NCBI RefSeq assembly: GCF_013822795.1
Contig: NZ_PNLB01000011.1
Location: 62,001 to 126,000, forward strand
Direction: 5' to 3'
DNA from: Phenylobacterium sp.
GTDB lineage: Bacteria; Pseudomonadota; Alphaproteobacteria; Caulobacterales; Caulobacteraceae
Length of the DNA stretch: 64,000 nt
Shown: positions 1 to 11,197 of the stretch, in pieces
How the letters are laid out: every line of letters begins with the position of its first letter
Position numbering within the stretch: position 1 is the stretch's first letter
The notes under the pieces: model-generated
What the model saw: the letters and a program-made list of their open reading frames with translations, nothing else
Databases searched by the model: none
Told to the model about the DNA's origin: nothing
Translations under genes and position numbers: made by a program

Positions 1-126
1 GTGCTGGGGCCGTACGAGAGCCGCGACGAAGCCAAGCAGGCTTGGGCGAAGGTGTCCGAAGAGACCCGCAGCCGGGCCAACATGCGCTTCGCCATCGCGT
101 CGGAACAACTCGTACTGCCGGCCTGA
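1..126 (+). CDS. C-terminal fragment of an unknown protein (…GPYESRDEAKQAWAKVSEETRSRANMRFAIASEQLVLPA)
   Basis: Open frame from window edge to TGA at 124-126, followed by a strong terminator hairpin. Confidence 0.6.
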   Translation: MLGPYESRDEAKQAWAKVSEETRSRANMRFAIASEQLVLPA

Positions 127-162
127 CGTCACGGGGCCTCACGCGCCCAGTTGTCTCTCCTT

Positions 163-204
163 GAGCCCGTCCCGTTCTTCGGGGTGGGGCGGGCTCACTT
201 TTTT
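163..204 (+). terminator. Intrinsic terminator after the left-edge CDS
   Basis: GAGCCCGtCCC…GGGgCGGGCTC stem followed by TTTTTT. Confidence 0.8.
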
Positions 205-329
205 GAGTTCTTACCGCGACGCGCAGACGTCGCGGGCACGGCATCCGGGGCCTCCGCAAGGAGGGCGGATAGGGTGACGGGCGGGGAAGCTAAAATTCGG
301 TCGCGACCCCGCCCCGATCACCACATACG

Positions 330-357
330 AAAAGGGCGTCCCGAGGGACGCCCTTTT
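330..357 (-). terminator. Intrinsic terminator after the ydbL-like gene
   Basis: AAAAGGGCGTCCCgaGGGACGCCCTTTT palindrome directly downstream of the minus-strand CDS. Confidence 0.8.
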
Positions 358-374
358 GCTTTGTGGACCAAGGC

Positions 375-740
375 CTACTTCTTGACCCAGGCGCCGCCGG
401 CGTCCTGGTAGAAATCGCCCGGACGCAGCTTGCCCTGGACCACGCTGCGGAACGCCGAGGCCCCCGCCGCGGTCGGGCTGACGCCGTTCTGGGTGGCGGC
501 CTGCGCGTAGAGCTGGCGGCGGCCGGCGTTGATCTCGGCCACGGCGGCGCGGACGTCGGCGCTGGCCGCGCCGGAGTTGACGAAGCCGAGGAAGCCGTCG
601 GCCTGCTCGCCGACCACGCCCTGGGCCTTGGCCGCGTCGACGGCGGCCTTGGCCGCGGCCGGATCGGCATGAGCCGCGCCGGCCAGCGACAGGGTGGCGA
701 CCACGGCGGCGACGGGCGCCATCAGATTGCGATAGGTCAT
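375..740 (-). CDS. ydbL: YdbL-like (DUF1318) periplasmic protein
   Basis: Signal peptide then DUF1318-like sequence (QGVVGEQADGFLGFV…VQGKLRPGDFYQDAGGAWVKK); directly follows ynbE- and ydbH-like ORFs. Confidence 0.8.
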   Translation of the reverse strand: MTYRNLMAPVAAVVATLSLAGAAHADPAAAKAAVDAAKAQGVVGEQADGFLGFVNSGAASADVRAAVAEINAGRRQLYAQAATQNGVSPTAAGASAFRSVVQGKLRPGDFYQDAGGAWVKK

Positions 741-751
741 GCTCTATCCCC

Positions 752-934
752 TTAGAACAGGTTCGGGTTCTGCTTGATCAGCGCCTTGACGTCGTCGTCC
801 AGGCGCAGCCGGACGTCGGCGTCCAGCTTGGCGTAGATCGAGATCGGCGCCACCTCGACCCGCACGGTCGGCGTGCAGGCGCTGGTGAGGGCCGCTCCGG
901 TCAGGACCGCCACGACTGGCAAGGTTCTCATCAT
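752..934 (-). CDS. ynbE: YnbE-like small lipoprotein
   Basis: 60 aa, lipobox-like LTSAC, PTVRVEVAPISIYAKLDADVRL…; genomic context. Confidence 0.8.
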   Translation of the reverse strand: MMRTLPVVAVLTGAALTSACTPTVRVEVAPISIYAKLDADVRLRLDDDVKALIKQNPNLF

Positions 935-966
935 ATGGTCGTCTCCAAATTCACGGCCAAGGTGGA

Positions 967-3900
967 TTATTCCGGCTGAACGGCTTGTGAACCGCGCAAC
1001 GCCTGGTACTCGCCGAAGTCCTTCAGGATCTGATCCAGGTTCAGGCTGGTGTCGAGGGTCAAGTCGACCTTGGTTCCCGAGGGCAGCGGCAGCGACCGGT
1101 TCAGGAAATCGCGCCGGATCAGGTCCATCAGGGTCAGGCGGATCTCCTGCTTCTTAGGCGGCGTGTGCTCGCCCTTCAGATGCATGAGCACGCCCAGACG
1201 CCCGTTCGGCAAACTGTTGACCTCGGCGTCGAGGGTGTCGAAGGCCAGATGCTCCATGGCCTGGTAGGCGAATTCACTGAAGGCGTTGATCTCGCCGGTC
1301 TCGGTCACCGGCGGCGCCACAGGAACCGTGGGCGCGCCTTCGACCGCCGCGCCGACCACGCCGCCGCCCTGCGCCGCCACCGGCACCAGCGCCTCGCGCA
1401 GGATCGACAGGCGGCCCGGCTCGATGGCGCGCAGACGCCCGGCGCTGACCCGCACGCCCTCGGGGCGCACCTCGAACGGCACCTTGCCGGTCAGCCGCGC
1501 CTCCAGGTCGACCCGGTCGCCGAACGGCGAGGCCTCGACCAGCTCCTTGACCTGCACGCCCTCGATGTCGAGCACGCCGCTCCACGGCTGGGTCAGGTCG
1601 AACGGCACGCGGAACGGTTCGAACGACAGCGTCCCATCGCCCATGGCCAGCCGCGCGCCGCCCACGGTGACGGCGTCCGGCTCCACGCCGAAGGCCACGT
1701 CGACGTCGGTGAGCGGCACCAGGGTGTTGACCATCTCGGCCTTGAGCACCTGTCCCGGCGCAGCGGTCAGAGGGATCAGGCTGTTGAATTCGGCGCGGCC
1801 GGCCAAGCCCGTCACCGGGCCCATCGGACTGATGAAGTCCATCCGCTCGACGCTCAGCGTCCCGTGGCTGGTCGATGTCCCAGGACCCCAATCGATCTCG
1901 CCGTCGAAGCGGGCCCGGCCGTTGGCGGGCGAGGCCACGATGGCGGCCAGGGGCGAGAGCCCGATCGGCTGCAGCCCGCCGTCTTCGAAGGTCAGCATGC
2001 CGGTGTCGAAGGCCAGGACGCCGCGCCCGTCGGCGCCGTGCCGCAGGTCGCCCGTCGCCAGCCGCCGGCCAGCCAGATCGGTCAGCGCGAAATCGGCCAG
2101 CCAGCCGCCGTTACGGGCCCGGGCCTGGCCGCTGGCCCGCACGGGGTTGAAGCGCGTCTCGGCGGCGGTGTCGTCCAAGCGCGCGGCCGAGACGCCGACC
2201 TGCCCGTTGATCGCCGCCCCGGCGCCCGAGACGTCGATGGAGGCGGCGGCCTGCGAGAGGCGCGCCTCGAGGAACGGCAGTTCGGCCGCAACGCCCTTGG
2301 CCTGGCCGCGCAGTCGCCAGGTTCCGCCCTTGAGGCTGATCAGCGGCGCGCCGGCGCTCGGGCACAGTTCGCCGCCCGCTTTCTCGAGGTCGCTGTCGCC
2401 CAGCTCGACATGACCGGCGGCCAGCGCGACGCAACGCGAGGCGACGAAGTCGATCGCGCCGCCCGCCATGCGCACCTCGCCGGCCGCGTCGATGCTGGCG
2501 GCGCTGACCGGCGCAAAGCCGCCCTTGGCCTGCAACGCCGTCGTGGCGACAATCCCATCGGCCGTCAGCCGGTAGCGCGGCACCGCCAGGGTCGCCTCCG
2601 GCAAGCCGCCGCCGCGGACCAGCACGTCGAAGCCGCCGCCGCCGTTCACGTAAATCGGCCCGCCCGAGGCCCGGTGCAGCCTAAGCTCGCCACCGCTGGC
2701 GGTGCGCACCACCGCCGGCTGGCCGAGCCCTACCGACACCCCCTCGCGCGAGACGTTGAGCGCGATCGAACTGGCGATCAGCTGGAAGTCGGCCAGGGCC
2801 CGCTTGAGCGCCGCGGTCTCGGCCGGATCGCTGGCCGCGACCGGCCCCAGGCCCGACCAGCCGCCGCGCGAGGCCAGCGCCCCGCGCAGGGCCAGGTCGA
2901 CGCGCTTGCCATCATAGGCCGCCAGTCCTGCGAACTCGCCGCGGGCGTCGGTGATCCGCAGGTCGCCGCCGCTCGCCCGATCGGCCGAGACGCGGCTGCT
3001 GATCTCGCCGGAGACGACGTCGCCCGCCGCCCGCGTCCAGCGCACGTCGCCCAACGAGGCCTCGCCCTTGAGGCCGGCGAGCGTGAAGCCCGCCACCTTG
3101 CCGCCGCGCGCGCCGACCTCCAGGTCGCCGTCGCCCTCCAGCACCAGCGTCTCGATCCAGCCGCGGGTCGCACCGTCGAAGTTGGCGACCAGCCGCAGCT
3201 CTTCCAGGCTGTCTTGGCCGAAAGCGGCCCGCGCGGCCGAGGCCTCCAGCCGCGCCATCACCCTGCCCTCGCCGCGCTTGCGGACGGTGTCGGGATAGGG
3301 GGCTTGGACCGACAGCCGCACGCGGCCGTCCTGCGCCTTGAGGCCTTGCGCCTCCAAAGCCTCGACCGGCGCCAACAGCAGCACGTCCACGCGCCCGCGG
3401 GTGGTCGCCACTTTCAGGCTGGCCTCGCCCAGCCGCGCGGCCACACCTTCGCCCTTCAGGGCCACGGGCTCGAGCTGCGCGTCCATCGCCATCAGCCGCC
3501 CGTCCGCCAGCCGCGCATCGGCGCGGGCCTTCAGCAGACCGTAGTCGGTGTCGAGCCGCAGCACCCCGCGGTGAATCTCGATCCGCGGCTGCGGCCCCTG
3601 CGGCTGCGGCGGTCGGCTGGTGAATTCCTCGATCAGCGGGTCGAGCGTGCCGAGCTTCAGCTTGCCGCGCTTGAATGCGCCCTTGACCACCGGGCGGTAG
3701 AGCTTGACCGAGGTGACCCGCACGCCGGGCGCCTCGCCCGACCAGAAGCCGGTGAAGCCGTAGCGGACCTCGACCCGCTCGACCGAAACGTCGGGGTCCT
3801 TCTCAGGGCCGGCCCGCACTCGGGCGGTGAAGCCGCCGAACTCGAACTCGCGGAATTCGACGTCGGCCGGCACGCCGCGCGATTCCAGCCAGCCGACCAG

Positions 3901-4062
3901 CAGCTCGCGGGCGATCGCGCGGCGCGTCAGATAGACCGTGCCGCCGACCACGACGGCCAGGATCACCCCAGCGGCCAGCGCCGTATGGACCCGGCGCCAT
4001 CGACGCCGGGCCGCCCGTGACGGCGGGTTAGTTTCGGACTCGGTCAAACGCGACGCCTGCAA
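967..4062 (-). CDS. ydbH: YdbH-like AsmA-like/bridge-type envelope protein
   Basis: 1031 aa, N-terminal TM, long repetitive beta-rich body, conserved C-terminal region; order ydbH-ynbE-ydbL. Confidence 0.8.
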   Translation of the reverse strand: MQASRLTESETNPPSRAARRRWRRVHTALAAGVILAVVVGGTVYLTRRAIARELLVGWLESRGVPADVEFREFEFGGFTARVRAGPEKDPDVSVERVEVRYGFTGFWSGEAPGVRVTSVKLYRPVVKGAFKRGKLKLGTLDPLIEEFTSRPPQPQGPQPRIEIHRGVLRLDTDYGLLKARADARLADGRLMAMDAQLEPVALKGEGVAARLGEASLKVATTRGRVDVLLLAPVEALEAQGLKAQDGRVRLSVQAPYPDTVRKRGEGRVMARLEASAARAAFGQDSLEELRLVANFDGATRGWIETLVLEGDGDLEVGARGGKVAGFTLAGLKGEASLGDVRWTRAAGDVVSGEISSRVSADRASGGDLRITDARGEFAGLAAYDGKRVDLALRGALASRGGWSGLGPVAASDPAETAALKRALADFQLIASSIALNVSREGVSVGLGQPAVVRTASGGELRLHRASGGPIYVNGGGGFDVLVRGGGLPEATLAVPRYRLTADGIVATTALQAKGGFAPVSAASIDAAGEVRMAGGAIDFVASRCVALAAGHVELGDSDLEKAGGELCPSAGAPLISLKGGTWRLRGQAKGVAAELPFLEARLSQAAASIDVSGAGAAINGQVGVSAARLDDTAAETRFNPVRASGQARARNGGWLADFALTDLAGRRLATGDLRHGADGRGVLAFDTGMLTFEDGGLQPIGLSPLAAIVASPANGRARFDGEIDWGPGTSTSHGTLSVERMDFISPMGPVTGLAGRAEFNSLIPLTAAPGQVLKAEMVNTLVPLTDVDVAFGVEPDAVTVGGARLAMGDGTLSFEPFRVPFDLTQPWSGVLDIEGVQVKELVEASPFGDRVDLEARLTGKVPFEVRPEGVRVSAGRLRAIEPGRLSILREALVPVAAQGGGVVGAAVEGAPTVPVAPPVTETGEINAFSEFAYQAMEHLAFDTLDAEVNSLPNGRLGVLMHLKGEHTPPKKQEIRLTLMDLIRRDFLNRSLPLPSGTKVDLTLDTSLNLDQILKDFGEYQALRGSQAVQPE

Positions 4063-4132
4063 ATTCGCTTGAGCAGGTCATAACGCAAAACCGTCGAAAG
4101 CGTGGCCGTCCGTTGGAAGTTTACACCGAAGC

Positions 4133-4912
4133 CTAGAGGCCGCCGGTGCTCGCCAGCGCCACGCCGCCGTCGACGGCGATGGTCTCGCCGACCACGTAGT
4201 CGCCGGCGCGGCTCGCCAGGTAGATCGCCGCCGCGGCCATGTCCTCGTCGCGGCCGATGCGGCGCGAGGGGATGCGCTTGGCGATCTCGTCGCCCTGGTC
4301 GCGCGCCACGCGGTTCATCTCCGAGGCGAAGGCGCCGGGCGCGATGCCGGTGACGTTGATCGAATCCTTGATCAGCTCGGCCGCGATGCGGCGCGTCAGA
4401 TAGATCAGGCCCGACTTGCTCGCATGATAGGAGTAGGTCTCCTGCGGGTTCAGGCGGATGCCGTCGATCGAGCAGATGTTGATGACCTTGGCCGGCTGGT
4501 CATGGCTGGCGGCGGCCTTCAGCGCGCCGTGCAGCGCCTGGGTCAGGAAGAACGGCGACTTCAGGTTCAGGTCGACGACCTTGTCCCAGCCGCTCTCGGG
4601 GAACTCGGCGAAGGGCGCGCCCCAGGCGGCGCCGGCATTGTTGACCAGGATGTCGAGTTTCGGCTCGAGGTCGGTCAGGCGCTTGGCCAAGGCCTGGCAG
4701 CCCTCCACCGTCGAGACGTCCTGCGGCAGCGAAATGCAGCGCTCGCCCAGCTCGGCGGCGGTCTCGTCGCAGGCCGCCGGCTTGCGCGAGGAGATGTAGA
4801 CGCGAGCCGCGCCCGCATCGAGGAAGCCCTTGGCGATCATCTTGCCGATGCCGCGCGAGCCGCCGGTGACGAGGGCGACGCGACCCTCCAGCGAGAACAG
4901 TCCCTGAGCCAT
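4133..4912 (-). CDS. SDR family oxidoreductase
   Basis: TGGSRGIGK, NNAG, YHASK motifs. Confidence 0.92.
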   Translation of the reverse strand: MAQGLFSLEGRVALVTGGSRGIGKMIAKGFLDAGAARVYISSRKPAACDETAAELGERCISLPQDVSTVEGCQALAKRLTDLEPKLDILVNNAGAAWGAPFAEFPESGWDKVVDLNLKSPFFLTQALHGALKAAASHDQPAKVINICSIDGIRLNPQETYSYHASKSGLIYLTRRIAAELIKDSINVTGIAPGAFASEMNRVARDQGDEIAKRIPSRRIGRDEDMAAAAIYLASRAGDYVVGETIAVDGGVALASTGGL

Positions 4913-5086
4913 GCCTTGCTTCCCCTAAGGTGATGTATTTAACGCCTGATAGACCCGCGTTCGACGCTCGCAAACCCTACGGATTTTTGACTCGCGCCGG
5001 CCAAGCGGGGCCTGTAAACAACCGTTTGAATCCAAGGGCGGCCACGCCACGAGCCGTCCCTCCCCAAGCAATCGAGGATGCGCCAC

Positions 5087-7168
<2,082 letters not shown>

Positions 7169-7252
7169 GGCGACCGACCACCCAAGACCGCCCCCGGCGT
7201 CCGCGCCGGGGGTGCGCAGGACTACCCTCCCAACTCGTTAGGATGCACTCCA

Positions 7253-8458
7253 ATGCGTGAAGCCGTCATCGTCTCCACCGCCCGCACCCCGATCGGCAAG
7301 GCCTATCGCGGCGCGTTCAACAACACCTACGGCGCGACCCTCGCCGGCCATTCGATCGCCGCCGTCGTCGAGCGCGCGGGCATCGATCCGGCCGAGATCG
7401 ACGACGTGGTCTTCGGCTGCGCGCTGGAGCAAGGCACCACCGGCAACAACATCGCCCGCCAGGCCGCCCTGCGCGCCGGCCTGCCGGTCACCGTCTCGGG
7501 CATGACCCTGGACCGCCAGTGCTCGTCGGGCCTGATGGCGATCGCCACCGCCGCCAAGTACATCATCAACGACGGCGCCCCGGTCGCCATCGGCGGCGGC
7601 GTTGAGTCGATCTCGCTCGTCCAGAACGACAAGATGAACCGCTTCATGGCCGGCGACCCCTGGCTCGGCCAACACGTGCCGGCGCTGGCGACCTCGATGA
7701 TCGAGACCGCTGAAGTCGTCGCCGAGCGCTACGGCGTCAGCCGCGAGGCCCAGGACGAATACGCTCTGCAATCGCAGCAGCGCACCGCCCAGGCCCAGTC
7801 GGAAGGCCGCTTCACCGCCGAGATCGCGCCGATGACGACGATCATGAAGGTGCTGGTGAACAAGGAAACCGGCGAGACCGCCGACAAGGAAATCACCATC
7901 GGCATGGACGAGGGCAACCGCCCGCAGACCACCCTCGCCGACCTGCAGAAGCTGCAGCCGGTGTTCAAGGGCGGCCGCTTCGCTCCCGAGGGCAAGTTCA
8001 TCACCGCCGGTAACGCCAGCCAGCTGTCGGACGGCTCGGCCGCCGTGCTGATGATGGAACGCAAGGAAGCCGAAAAGCGCGGCCTGACCCCGCTCGGCGC
8101 CTATCGCGGCATGGCCGTGGCCGGCTGCGGCCCGGAAGAAATGGGCATCGGCCCGGTCTTCGCGATCCCGAAGCTGCTGGAGCGCAATGGCCTGACCGTC
8201 GACGACATCGACCTGTGGGAGCTGAACGAAGCCTTCGCCAGCCAGGTCCTTTACTGCCGTGACAAGCTGGGCATCCCGAACGAGAAGCTCAACGTCTCGG
8301 GCGGCTCGATCTCGATCGGCCACCCCTACGGCATGACCGGCGCCCGCTGCACCGGCCACATCCTGCACGAAGGCAAGCGTCGCGGCGCCAAGTGGGGCGT
8401 CGTCACCATGTGCGTCGGCGGCGGCATGGGCGCGGCCGGCCTCTTCGAAATCTTCTAA
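7253..8458 (+). CDS. fadA: Acetyl-CoA C-acyltransferase (thiolase)
   Basis: [54 protein letters not shown] motifs. Confidence 0.95.
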   Translation: MREAVIVSTARTPIGKAYRGAFNNTYGATLAGHSIAAVVERAGIDPAEIDDVVFGCALEQGTTGNNIARQAALRAGLPVTVSGMTLDRQCSSGLMAIATAAKYIINDGAPVAIGGGVESISLVQNDKMNRFMAGDPWLGQHVPALATSMIETAEVVAERYGVSREAQDEYALQSQQRTAQAQSEGRFTAEIAPMTTIMKVLVNKETGETADKEITIGMDEGNRPQTTLADLQKLQPVFKGGRFAPEGKFITAGNASQLSDGSAAVLMMERKEAEKRGLTPLGAYRGMAVAGCGPEEMGIGPVFAIPKLLERNGLTVDDIDLWELNEAFASQVLYCRDKLGIPNEKLNVSGGSISIGHPYGMTGARCTGHILHEGKRRGAKWGVVTMCVGGGMGAAGLFEIF

Positions 8459-8512
8459 GAGGGCGGAAAGCCACGCTTCCTAGAGGTCTTCTGGGAGGCA
8501 TCAACTACCGAG

Positions 8513-8543
8513 AAGGGCCGTCCGCGAGGGCGGCCCTTTTTCG
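8513..8543 (+). terminator. Intrinsic terminator after thiolase gene
   Basis: AGGGCCGtccgcgaggGCGGCCCT followed by TTTTT. Confidence 0.8.
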
Positions 8544-8649
8544 TGAACGCCGCGCCCGGTTTGACACAACTCGTGATGGCGCGATTGTTGCAATGCAGCA
8601 TTCAGATCGACTAAGTCGCAGCGCAACATCCCAGTTCGGTACACGCCCC

Positions 8650-9753
8650 GTGATCACGCAGTTCCGCAAGCTCGCCCTTCCGCTCCTCGCCGCCGCGGCC
8701 GTGGCCACGCCCGCCGCCGCCGACTCCAACGTCGGCCTGCAAGTGCTGCGCGAGTACAACCTCTATGTGTTGAGCGACCTCAGCTCGACGTCCAGCGTCG
8801 AGGGCCGGACCTTCGTCGGCGGCAATCTCTCGGGCGGCTCGGACTACTACAAGTACGGCGGCAAGACCCCGCCGCCCTCGGCGACCAACGCGCCGGGCCT
8901 GACCGTGGTCGGCTCGTCGAGCGGCTCGAAGAACCTGCACAACGGTTCGGGCGCCCTGGTCGGCGGCAGCGTTTCCGGCGGCTGGAACCTGAACGGTTCG
9001 GCCCCCCAGGACATCACCATCGGCGGCTCGGCCAGCGGCATCAACGGCAGCAAGGGCAGCAACATCACCATCGGCGGCGCGGCCTCCGGCGTGAACGCCA
9101 ACGGCGCGACCGTGAAGACCAACCAGGGCCTGCCGGGCCTGGCGGCCGGGCTGCAGGTCCAGGCCAGCGACTACGCCATGGGCGTGAAGGACCTCTCGGC
9201 CTATCTGGCCGGTCTGACCCCGACCGACGCGGTGACCTTCCCGCAGAACAATCTGATGAAGTTCGAGCCGACCTCGACCGGCAAGATCGCGGTGTTCAGC
9301 TTCGACAACGCCGACGTCTTCAAGACCGCGGGCCAGCTGCAGTTCCTGACCGGCGGCTTCGAGACCATCATCGTCAATGTCGGCGGCACGTCGGCCACCC
9401 TGGCGAAGAACTTCATCAACTCCTCGTCGAACCTCGGCCAGACGGTGATCTGGAACTTCCACGAGCTGGCCTACAACCCGGCCAAGCCGACTGTGAACCT
9501 GAACTTCCAGACCGCTTTCTACGGCACGGTTCTGGCCACCGGCGCCTACGCCACCAACAACAATCACCTCGAAGGCTCGGTCGTGGTCGGCAAGCTGGAC
9601 CAGCGCGGCCAGGTGCACCTCAACGGCTACAACGGCGGCCTGACCATCGGCTCCGCCGTGCCCGAGCCCGCCACCTGGGCGATGATGATCATCGGCTTCG
9701 GCCTCATCGGCTCGGCCGTGCGCCGCCGGCGGCAGGTCGCCCTGGCGGCCTGA
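8650..9753 (+). CDS. Choice-of-anchor A family PEP-CTERM protein
   Basis: Signal peptide; NLYVLSDLSSTSSVEGRTFVGGNLSGG; C-terminal VPEPATWAMMIIGFGLIGSAVRRRRQ; start could be GTG 8650 or ATG 8593. Confidence 0.85.
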   Translation: MITQFRKLALPLLAAAAVATPAAADSNVGLQVLREYNLYVLSDLSSTSSVEGRTFVGGNLSGGSDYYKYGGKTPPPSATNAPGLTVVGSSSGSKNLHNGSGALVGGSVSGGWNLNGSAPQDITIGGSASGINGSKGSNITIGGAASGVNANGATVKTNQGLPGLAAGLQVQASDYAMGVKDLSAYLAGLTPTDAVTFPQNNLMKFEPTSTGKIAVFSFDNADVFKTAGQLQFLTGGFETIIVNVGGTSATLAKNFINSSSNLGQTVIWNFHELAYNPAKPTVNLNFQTAFYGTVLATGAYATNNNHLEGSVVVGKLDQRGQVHLNGYNGGLTIGSAVPEPATWAMMIIGFGLIGSAVRRRRQVALAA

Positions 9754-9874
9754 TCACAAACTGACCTTGGCCCCGCCCAGGCGCCATCCCGTGGCGGGAA
9801 GATCGCGCTGAGCGCCTATTCAAGGTAGGGTGGGCCGGGGCTCCCAGAGAGCCTCGCCTGGACCCAACCCTTAA

Positions 9875-11197
9875 ATGCTCCTCTTCGCCTCGGCCGTCGT
9901 GCTCCTCCTGTTGGTGCTGAACGGCCTCTTCGCCATGTCCGAACTGGCGGTCGTTTCTTCCCGACGAGCTAAACTGCAAGCCCGCGCCGAGCGCGGGGAC
10001 AAGGGGGCCGCCGCAGCCCTCAGGCTCTCGGAAAACCCCACGCGCTTCCTCGCCGCCGTGCAGGTCGGCATCACCCTGATCGGCATCCTCTCGGGCGCCT
10101 ACGGCCAGGCGACCATCGCCGCCGAGCTCGACCACATGCTCGAGACGATCCCGGCGCTGCACGACTATTCGGAGCTGATCTCCACCGCGATCGTCGTCGT
10201 GGTCATCACCTATCTGTCGCTGATCGTCGGCGAGCTGGTGCCCAAGCGCTTCGCCATGGTGTTCCCCGAGACCATCGCCTCGCTGGTGGCGCGCCCGCTG
10301 TCGTTGCTGGCCAAGCTGATGGGCCCGTTCGTCACCCTGCTGACCGCCTCCACCGTCGGCGTCCTGCGCCTGCTCGGCATCCGCGACGAGAAGGGCGAGC
10401 AGATCACCCACGAGGAGGTCGAGACCGTCCTGGCCGAAGGCACCAACGCCGGCCTGATCGAACCTGAGGAACAGGCGATGATCGGCGAGGTGCTGCGCCT
10501 TGGCGACCGTCAGGTGCGCGTGGCGATGACCCCGCGCCGCGACATCTACTGGATCTCGCTGTCCGACACCTCCGACCAGCAGCTGGCCGACATCCGCGCC
10601 TGTCCCTATTCGCGCATTGTCGTGACCGAAGGCGCCGACGTCGAAGAGCCGGTCGGCGTGATCCACAAGAAGGACGTCCTCGACGCCATTCTCGACGGCA
10701 AGAAGCCGGACATCCAGGCGTTGATGGCCACCCCGATCTATCTGGTCGAGACGACTTCGCTCCTGCGTGCGCTGGAGCTGCTCAAGCAGACCCCGCTGCA
10801 CATGGCCCTGGTGGTCGACGAGTTCGGCGCCCTGGAAGGCGTCGTCACCCCGACCGACCTGCTGGAGATGATCGCCGGCGACTTCCACGAGGAGCACGAC
10901 GCGGCCACGCCCGACGCCATCCTCAAGCGCGAGGACGGCAGCTTCCTGGTCGATGGCCGGGCCGAGGTCGATGACCTGGCCAAGGCGCTGGGCGCCGATT
11001 TCGCCGAAACCAGTCAGTTCCATACCGCCGCCGGCCTGGTGCTGCATGAGATCGGCCGCCTGCCCAGCGAAGGCGACGTGTTCGAGATCGCCGGCTTCCG
11101 GGTCGAAGTCATCGACATGGACGATCGCCGCATCGACAAGCTGCTGTTCACGCCGCCGGCCGACGGCCCCAGCCTCGGCGACATGCTGTCCTCTTAG
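9875..11197 (+). CDS. CNNM/CorC-HlyC family transporter (hemolysin-like, CBS domains)
   Basis: N-terminal TM domain with FAMSELAVVSSRRAKL, MTPRRDIYW, CBS domains, C-terminal CorC_HlyC domain. Confidence 0.9.
   Translation: MLLFASAVVLLLLVLNGLFAMSELAVVSSRRAKLQARAERGDKGAAAALRLSENPTRFLAAVQVGITLIGILSGAYGQATIAAELDHMLETIPALHDYSELISTAIVVVVITYLSLIVGELVPKRFAMVFPETIASLVARPLSLLAKLMGPFVTLLTASTVGVLRLLGIRDEKGEQITHEEVETVLAEGTNAGLIEPEEQAMIGEVLRLGDRQVRVAMTPRRDIYWISLSDTSDQQLADIRACPYSRIVVTEGADVEEPVGVIHKKDVLDAILDGKKPDIQALMATPIYLVETTSLLRALELLKQTPLHMALVVDEFGALEGVVTPTDLLEMIAGDFHEEHDAATPDAILKREDGSFLVDGRAEVDDLAKALGADFAETSQFHTAAGLVLHEIGRLPSEGDVFEIAGFRVEVIDMDDRRIDKLLFTPPADGPSLGDMLSS

Noticed and set aside
1165-4020. 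951-aa plus-strand ORF antisense to the ydbH-like gene
   Set aside because: Arg/His/Gln/Ala-rich shadow frame without recognisable domain; typical mirror of a GC3-biased true gene on the other strand.
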